From assembly GCA_030624325.1 (NCBI GenBank), contig JAUXKJ010000006.1, positions 1 to 9,336 of the forward strand: DNA of 9,336 nt. The letters run 5' to 3'. A program made the translations under genes and the position numbers. Shown here in pieces: positions 5,074 to 9,336 of this stretch (position 1 is the stretch's first letter; each line of letters begins with the position of its first letter). This stretch comes from Nitrososphaerota archaeon. Its GTDB lineage: Archaea > Thermoproteota > Nitrososphaeria > Nitrososphaerales > Nitrosopumilaceae. The notes under the pieces were generated by a model. The model made no database searches, was not told the origin of the DNA, and was given only the letters and a program-made list of their open reading frames with translations.

Positions 5074-5913
5074 CTAAGGGTTGATATTGAACAGAATTAC
5101 TTTTTTTGGATTGTATTGGACAATTCCAAAATGTGGTTTTGCAGCCCCTACTCCATAATATCCCTCAGGACCACCTAATCCCACTCTAATGAAATAATTG
5201 CAGTTTGGATTAATTTCAAATTCCTTTTTTTCAATTAAAAAATTGGCTAATTTTTCAGTCTGATTTTCTGTAATTGAAAAAATCTCTTTAATTCCATTTT
5301 TGTCTTGTCTTAAGGCAGTTTCCAAATGCTGGTGACCACACAAGATTACAGAATTTTCCATTATTGTTTTGGTTTCAGAAAATGCAGATGAAGCTTTGTA
5401 ATGAAAACCTGCATAACTAAAAAACTCGAAGTCTTCCTCCGAAAGTCTTTGCCAAGTTTTTTGATATAACCAAGATTCTTGACCAGCATCAGGTGGGGTG
5501 ATTTTGTCAGAATCTAGTGGTCCCCCATGAACACAAATCAGTCCGTTCTTTTTATCAACAAATTGTTGTTGACCAAATGAATCGTCCTTATTTTTCTGAA
5601 AAAATTCTAAATCTTTCTCTGTTAGTGAGGAATGAGCATCAAGACTTTCAATAGAACTCCCACTCACCCTTCTACCGTACAAAAATGCCTCATCATGATT
5701 TCCCATTACAGAGACTAAAGGATAATTTTTCTGAATAATTGACAGTTTTTCTAAAACCTGTTTAGGGTGTGTTCCTCGCTCTAGTACATCACCTAAATTA
5801 AGAATTCTTGAAATTTCGCCATATTCTTTTTTGAATTCAGTAGAAGTAACTAAATCTACAATTAATTCAAGAGCATCCATATCTGCATGAATATCTGAAA
5901 ATACTAGATCCAT
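5074..5913 (-). CDS. Calcineurin-like metallophosphoesterase (PPP/ApaH-like)
   Basis: This 279-residue enzyme probably hydrolyses phosphoester bonds with two metal ions. All signature blocks of the calcineurin-like fold are present: Asp7-x-His9 (VFSDIHADMDAL), Gly41-Asp42 with Arg46-Gly47 (NLGDVLERG), Gly71-Asn72-His73-Asp74 (VMGNHDEAF), His129 (ICVHGGP), and Gly193-His194-Gln195-His196 (LCGHQHLE). The GDxxxRG and GNHDE blocks place it nearest the PPP/PrpE/ApaH branch (Ser/Thr phosphatases and diadenosine tetraphosphatases). The substrate, phosphoprotein or dinucleotide, cannot be read from sequence. There is no signal peptide or membrane helix. The ATG at 5913 lies 24-25 bp from a TATA box at 5934-5941, and the gene is divergent from the antiporter. 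Confidence 0.85.
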   Translation of the reverse strand: MDLVFSDIHADMDALELIVDLVTSTEFKKEYGEISRILNLGDVLERGTHPKQVLEKLSIIQKNYPLVSVMGNHDEAFLYGRRVSGSSIESLDAHSSLTEKDLEFFQKNKDDSFGQQQFVDKKNGLICVHGGPLDSDKITPPDAGQESWLYQKTWQRLSEEDFEFFSYAGFHYKASSAFSETKTIMENSVILCGHQHLETALRQDKNGIKEIFSITENQTEKLANFLIEKKEFEINPNCNYFIRVGLGGPEGYYGVGAAKPHFGIVQYNPKKVILFNINP

Positions 5914-5933
5914 CGCCAGAATGTACTCATCAG

Positions 5934-5941
5934 TTTAATTT
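5934..5941 (-). promoter_or_regulatory. TATA box of the phosphoesterase gene
   Basis: AAATTAAA on the minus strand is centred 24-25 bp before the ATG at 5913. This indicates a leaderless transcript in the 121-bp divergent spacer. Confidence 0.5.
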
Positions 5942-6002
5942 CAATTTATTATTAAAAGGTCTGCAATCATCATTGAATCAACCTACCTTGACAGATTCTT
6001 CT

Positions 6003-6010
6003 TTTAAATA
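6003..6010 (+). promoter_or_regulatory. TATA box of the antiporter gene
   Basis: TTTAAATA is centred 28-29 bp before the ATG at 6035, so transcription should begin within a few bases of that codon. This supports it over the in-frame Met at 6065. Confidence 0.5.
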
Positions 6011-6034
6011 GACAAAAAAAATAATCTGACATCA

Positions 6035-7417
6035 ATGAAACTTGTGTTTTTCAGCATATTAGATATGTTAAAAACCTATTTCGAAGAAAATCCGCTTCCT
6101 GTAGTTACATCCGGACAATTTGATTCAAATTTTATTGTTGAAGGTCTAGTAAAGTTACAAAAATCAATTGTTGATTTATCAGGGGAGGATTCAATTGCTG
6201 CAGCACATGTAGTTTTGCTAGCAGCTGGAGTTACGATATTTCTTGGTGTTGCAGGAGAATCATTTTTCAAAAGAACCGGAATTCCTGACATTGCGTTTTT
6301 AATGATCTTAGGTGTCATCATTGGACCACTTTTGGGAATAATTCAACCTGAGGCGGTAGTAGAAGTTGTACCATACTTTGCTGCTCTTGCGTTAATTATA
6401 ATCATGTTTGACGGAGGTTTGAATCTTGATCTAAAAAGTATGGTAAAGACTGCACACTTTGCTCTATTACTAGCAATTCTTGGTTTTGCTGTATCAATGG
6501 TAATTGTTACAATGTTAGCTCATTATGGTCTTGGTTGGGAATGGCTTGACAGTATTTTACTTTCATCCATTGTTGGAGGAAGCAGTTCAATCATCGTATT
6601 TGGTTTAGTAAGACAGCTCCGTGTTTCTGAGGAGACAAAATCAATGCTAAGTTTTGAATCAGCATTGACTGACATTTTGTCTACCATTGTAGCATTCATC
6701 ATGTTTGAAGCAGTTCTTTCTGGATATTTTGATATAGAATTACTAGGGATAACATTTGGACGTAACATTGCAATTGGGCTTCTGCTTGGTTTGGGAGTAG
6801 GAATTCCTTGGATGTTCGTTACGACAAAGCTCGCTAACGCTCAACACTCCTACATGCTAACCCTTGGAATATTGTTTGTGCTTTATTTTATGGCTCAGTC
6901 ACTTGGTGAATCTGGAGCATTGACTGCATTAGTATTTGGCTTGATGTTAGGGAACAGATATCGTCTTTCGCGTTATCTTCGAATAAAGCTACCTGAAATT
7001 TCTACTGATGACACAATGCACAATCAACTAACATTTCTAGTAAGATCATTTTTCTTTGTATTTGTAGGATTGTTAGCAAGCTTTGGGCAAATTGAGTATA
7101 TAATATTTGGAATTGTATCAGCGATTTTGATTTACCTAGGAAGATTAATTGTGACCAAGACGACATTAACAAATAGATTTTCAACACTTGATAGAAAAGT
7201 TACTTCTGTAATGATTCCACGTGGACTTGCAGCTGCAGTACTCGCAACATTTGCAATTACACTTGGTCTGCCAAACGGAGAAGTCTATCCACAAATTATA
7301 TTTTTTGTAATAATGGGTTCTGTAATTATTACAACAATAGGACTAGGAAGAGCAAAGAAAATTCCACCACCAGAAACTGAGGAAGGTGGTTATGTTCAAA
7401 AAGAAAAGAAAGTCTAA
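6035..7417 (+). CDS. Cation:proton antiporter, CPA1 / NhaP-like
   Basis: This 460-residue integral membrane protein should exchange Na+ (or K+) for H+ and so set internal pH and ion balance. After an unusual 50-residue N-terminal segment come about 12-13 hydrophobic helices (57-435). Family landmarks are GIPDIAFLMILGVIIGP (82-98), IIMFDGGLNLDL (122-133), the unwound-helix region VGGSSSIIVFGLV (180-192), the ion-site helix FESALTDILS (207-216), FLVRSFFFVFVGL (334-346), and PRGLAAAVLAT (395-405) with the conserved Arg396. Glu208 and Asp213 have the five-residue spacing of the conserved Glu and Asp in NhaP proteins, but the Asn before Asp is Thr212. A short charged tail ends the protein. It is transcribed alone from its own promoter, divergent from the phosphoesterase. 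The ion it carries is not decided by sequence. Confidence 0.88.
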   Translation: MKLVFFSILDMLKTYFEENPLPVVTSGQFDSNFIVEGLVKLQKSIVDLSGEDSIAAAHVVLLAAGVTIFLGVAGESFFKRTGIPDIAFLMILGVIIGPLLGIIQPEAVVEVVPYFAALALIIIMFDGGLNLDLKSMVKTAHFALLLAILGFAVSMVIVTMLAHYGLGWEWLDSILLSSIVGGSSSIIVFGLVRQLRVSEETKSMLSFESALTDILSTIVAFIMFEAVLSGYFDIELLGITFGRNIAIGLLLGLGVGIPWMFVTTKLANAQHSYMLTLGILFVLYFMAQSLGESGALTALVFGLMLGNRYRLSRYLRIKLPEISTDDTMHNQLTFLVRSFFFVFVGLLASFGQIEYIIFGIVSAILIYLGRLIVTKTTLTNRFSTLDRKVTSVMIPRGLAAAVLATFAITLGLPNGEVYPQIIFFVIMGSVIITTIGLGRAKKIPPPETEEGGYVQKEKKV

Positions 7418-7420
7418 GAA

Positions 7421-7437
7421 ATTTTTTGGAAAAAAAT
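7421..7437 (+). terminator. T-tract terminator after the antiporter gene
   Basis: ATTTTTTGGAAAAAAAT begins four bases after the stop. The T6 run suits archaeal intrinsic termination, and the flanking A-run allows a weak hairpin. Confidence 0.4.
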
Positions 7438-7440
7438 AGC

Positions 7441-7477
7441 TGCCAAAGTGGAATCAATAGTTTTGTATAATGCCAAA
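7441..7477. repeat. TGCCAAA direct repeat upstream of the 104-residue gene
   Basis: TGCCAAA occurs at 7441-7447 and 7471-7477, exactly 30 bp apart, about three helical turns. Both copies lie upstream of the TATA box at 7513-7520. A regulator binding one DNA face is possible. Seven-base matches are weak evidence. Confidence 0.25.
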
Positions 7478-7504
7478 TTGGTTTGTGTCATCTAATATAG
7501 TGAG

Positions 7505-7523
7505 AACCTACTCATTATAGGTT
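7505..7523 (+). promoter_or_regulatory. Promoter with an inverted repeat over the TATA box
   Basis: CATTATAG (7513-7520) is a TATA-like box centred 28 bp before the ATG at 7545. It lies inside the perfect inverted repeat AACCTA (7505-7510) / TAGGTT (7518-7523). A repressor bound there would block TBP, so this is a plausible operator. Confidence 0.4.
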
Positions 7524-7544
7524 TGAAAAATTATTAGATTATTA

Positions 7545-7859
7545 ATGGATTCGCAAATGATTCAAAACGTAATTCGTGAACCAACATCTGACAAAGTTTC
7601 AGATGTCATGTCAGAAATTACTCCAGGTGTTGTTGGAGATATAATGCCAGCTATTTTTGGAGAAGTTGATGGAGGAAAAAGTTCTGAAATTATTGCAGAA
7701 CAAACTCTTGATCAAATATTCAATATTGTAGAGACTGAGGTATTAGGTGAAGGTGTTGATTTTATAATTGAAAGATATGGTGATAGAATTATTGATTTGG
7801 TCACCGGAAACATGTTTAGTATCTTTGAACGTGTTGCTATGATGATATTTGGTAGTTAG
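7545..7859 (+). CDS. Acidic hypothetical protein (104 residues)
   Basis: I do not recognise this protein. It is acidic, with no Cys, no signal peptide and no clear membrane helix. The middle is predicted helical (SEIIAEQTLDQIFNIVETEV), followed by GEGVDFIIERYGDRIIDLV. The C-terminus (MFSIFERVAMMIFGS) is hydrophobic and amphipathic and may mediate oligomerisation or weak membrane contact. Val/Ile/Met and Asp/Glu alternate in the first half (SDKVSDVMSEITPGVVGDIM), which suggests a compact helical domain. The ATG is placed by the TATA-like box at 7513-7520. It is a single gene between the antiporter (same strand) and a convergent TFB remnant that ends 14 bp away. The promoter carries repeats that suggest regulation. 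No function can be assigned. Confidence 0.7.
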   Translation: MDSQMIQNVIREPTSDKVSDVMSEITPGVVGDIMPAIFGEVDGGKSSEIIAEQTLDQIFNIVETEVLGEGVDFIIERYGDRIIDLVTGNMFSIFERVAMMIFGS

Positions 7860-7872
7860 AATATTGAGAGGT

Positions 7873-8134
7873 CTACAGTTCTAGCAGTTCTTTGAGGCCT
7901 TTGTATCTATTTCTGATTGTAACTTCTGTTACATTAGCAGCTTCAGCAATATCTCGTTGAGTTTTATCTTCTCCAATTTTCACACATGACAAGTATTGAG
8001 CAGCTGCTGTAGCCCCATAGGATCTTTCCCTGCTGAGACTTCTTTTTCTTGTGCTTTTTTCAAAACTTTGATTGCATAACGTTTTGATTTTTCTCCAATA
8101 GCAATTTTACTAGCGATTCGGTTAGCTACCTGCC
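7873..8134 (-). pseudogene. Remnant of transcription initiation factor TFB (second cyclin repeat, frameshifted)
   Basis: TFB (archaeal TFIIB) bridges TBP, the BRE element and RNA polymerase. Only about 86 residues of an approximately 300-residue TFB remain, in two frames. The upstream frame (8010 to about 8134) reads VANRIASKIAIGEKSKRYAI, then KVLKKAQEKEVSAGKDPMGL. Near 8008-8012 one base appears to be lost. The second frame continues AAAQYLSCVKIGEDKTQRDI, then AEAANVTEVTIRNRYKGLKE, to TAG at 7873. Together these match the second cyclin fold and its BRE-contacting helix-turn-helix (TEVTIRNRY). There is no start codon, zinc ribbon, B-reader or first cyclin repeat. The upstream end runs straight into the 3' end of the KamA gene, with a stop at 8145 in this frame. 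It is most simply a decaying paralogue, since thaumarchaea carry many TFBs. A sequencing error could explain the frameshift but not the missing first three quarters. Confidence 0.85.
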
Positions 8135-9336
8135 TCAACAAGCGCTATAGAGATCTTTTTGAATTTTGTATTTAGTTTTGAATTCATCTTCAAAGAAAAA
8201 TTTTTCTTCAAATGCTGGTTTGAGATCATCAAGCCAGATTGCTTTTTCATCATATTCTGCACAGAATGGCTTTCCAACCCAGTCTGGATTTCTACCTTGT
8301 AAAAATCGGAGAATAATTACCTTTTTTCCTTTAATTGTAGCAACACCATCTACCTGTACTTTTCCTGGCGTAGCAGACATACTTGGACCACGAACAGTTC
8401 TACCCAATCCGCTAACCTGTTTGTAGGCATTTCTAAAAATTTCATGTGCCTTGACTAGGGAAATGCCAAAGTAATGTTGCGCACCAGTATCTCGTACAAC
8501 AAACATGTAATATGGAATGCATCCAAGTTGAACTTGTTGTCTCCACATCTCTGCCCACATATCTGCATCTTCATTAATGTGTGCAAGTAATGGAGATTGT
8601 GTTCTAATTTGTGCACCTGTTTCCCTTACACGTTTTATAGCAGCTTTTACTGAACCAGTTTTAAGTTCTGTAACATGGTTAAAGTGTGCCATAAGAGCAA
8701 GATGTAATCCTTTATTGGTTACTCGCTCAAAAATGTCTAAAGTTTGATCTGCATCATCATCTATAAGAAATTTGTAAGGCCAATATGATAAAGCTTTTGT
8801 GCCAATCCTTATTGTTTTAAGATTTGGAAGATTTGCTTCAAGTAATGCATCGATATATGTTGAAAACATTTTTGCTTTCATAATCATTGGATCACCACCA
8901 GTAAACAATACATCAGAAATTTCTGGGTGTTCAGTCAAGTACTGAACAAGTTGTTCGCCTTCTCTCATGGCAAATTTCATCTCATCCATTCCAACAAATT
9001 GTGGCCATCTAAAACAAAATGTACAATATGCATGGCATGTTTGGCTTTGACTTGGGAAGAAAAGGCATGTTTCCTTGTACTTGTGTTGCATTCCGTATAG
9101 CTTTGTACCGTCTTTTAATATTGGAACGTTTAGCTCCATCTGCCCTGCAGGGTGTGGATTTAGCTGTAACCTGATTTGATTTGCAACCTCTTGAATCTCT
9201 TTTTTATCTGTAGTTTTCTTAAGAGTAGATGCCATTTGGTCATAAAGGTTTGAAAGTAGCATTTCTTTTTGTGGAAATGTTAAAACAAACATTGGATCAT
9301 TTGGTATATCGTTCCAATCAATTAGTTGTTCAACAA
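8135..9336 (-). CDS. KamA-family radical SAM enzyme (aminomutase-like), 5' end beyond window
   Basis: KamA-family enzymes use a [4Fe-4S] cluster, S-adenosylmethionine and pyridoxal phosphate to move an amino group between carbons 2 and 3 of an amino acid. About 400 residues are visible. Position 9292 holds an in-frame Met, but the frame stays open to the edge and reads VEQLIDWNDIPNDPMFVLTF, which matches the conserved KamA lead-in (W-x5-DP-x-F-x-LTFPQ), so the start lies beyond 9336. Counting that Met as 1, the cluster motif is Cys86-x3-Cys90-x2-Cys93 (CHAYCTFC), GGDP is at 132-135, HFNH is at 203-206, and the likely PLP lysine is Lys311 in SATPGKVQV. The residue lined up by eye with the lysine-binding Asp of lysine 2,3-aminomutase (YYLYQCD) is Arg267 (YYMFVVR), and no Asp precedes PGK. 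The substrate may therefore not be lysine. Its stop abuts the TFB remnant. Confidence 0.85.
   Translation of the reverse strand, partial: VEQLIDWNDIPNDPMFVLTFPQKEMLLSNLYDQMASTLKKTTDKKEIQEVANQIRLQLNPHPAGQMELNVPILKDGTKLYGMQHKYKETCLFFPSQSQTCHAYCTFCFRWPQFVGMDEMKFAMREGEQLVQYLTEHPEISDVLFTGGDPMIMKAKMFSTYIDALLEANLPNLKTIRIGTKALSYWPYKFLIDDDADQTLDIFERVTNKGLHLALMAHFNHVTELKTGSVKAAIKRVRETGAQIRTQSPLLAHINEDADMWAEMWRQQVQLGCIPYYMFVVRDTGAQHYFGISLVKAHEIFRNAYKQVSGLGRTVRGPSMSATPGKVQVDGVATIKGKKVIILRFLQGRNPDWVGKPFCAEYDEKAIWLDDLKPAFEEKFFFEDEFKTKYKIQKDLYSAC

Noticed and set aside
6076..7187. Three antisense open frames (6076-6321, 6523-6768, 7002-7187) within the antiporter gene
   Set aside because: The antiporter is unambiguous over this whole stretch, and the antisense frames show no motif or promoter.
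8010..8134. Frameshift in the TFB remnant as programmed recoding
   Set aside because: There is no slippery sequence, and the first three quarters of TFB, including the start, are missing, so decay is the simpler explanation.
8166..8426. Plus-strand open frame inside the KamA gene
   Set aside because: It is a shadow of the KamA coding sequence and has no independent support.
1..9336. CRISPR array, insertion sequence or defence-system genes
   Set aside because: There are no evenly spaced repeats and no transposase, nuclease, helicase or other recognised defence domains. The tandem repeats at 2185-2499 are protein-coding heptad units.

Overview
The window looks like a piece of an ammonia-oxidising thaumarchaeal (Nitrosopumilus-like) chromosome. 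The DNA is AT-rich. It carries an archaeal ESCRT-III cell-division protein (CdvB type), a remnant of archaeal transcription factor TFB, and membrane-anchored winged-helix regulators. Most genes have a TATA-like octamer centred about 25-28 bp before the start codon and no room for a Shine-Dalgarno site, which indicates largely leaderless transcription. I see no rRNA, tRNA, CRISPR array or intact insertion sequence.

Region 1 (1-1721, minus strand) is a tight three-gene unit. A small cytoplasmic winged-helix protein (1434-1721) is followed after 3 nt by a membrane-spanning protein with a cytoplasmic winged helix (414-1430). That gene overlaps by ATGA an exported helical protein cut by the window edge (1-417). 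This reads as a signal-sensing and regulation cassette. A 232-bp divergent spacer (1722-1953) holds promoters and a repeat-bearing possible operator.

Region 2 (1954-3436) holds a coiled-coil protein made of exact 21-residue tandem repeats, facing a convergent cdvB-type gene. A 39-residue C2H2 zinc-finger microprotein follows on the minus strand.

Region 3 (3473-4434, plus strand) has a membrane-anchored extracytoplasmic protein, a strongly structured non-coding element of about 95 nt (3947-4041), and a two-helix membrane miniprotein.

Region 4 (4486-7417) has a hemerythrin HHE protein and a PPP/ApaH-like phosphoesterase, both on the minus strand with separate promoters. Divergent from them is an NhaP-like cation:proton antiporter with a Thr-Asp in place of the usual Asn-Asp.

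Region 5 (7545-9336) has an unrecognised 104-residue acidic protein, a frameshifted remnant of the last quarter of a TFB gene, and a KamA-family radical SAM enzyme whose true start lies beyond the right edge. The remnant directly abuts the KamA stop codon, which points to rearrangement or decay here.

The best candidates for something undescribed are the branched structured element at 3947-4041, the 21-residue-repeat protein facing cdvB, the zinc-finger microprotein, and the membrane winged-helix cassette. No known defence or mobile system was recognised.
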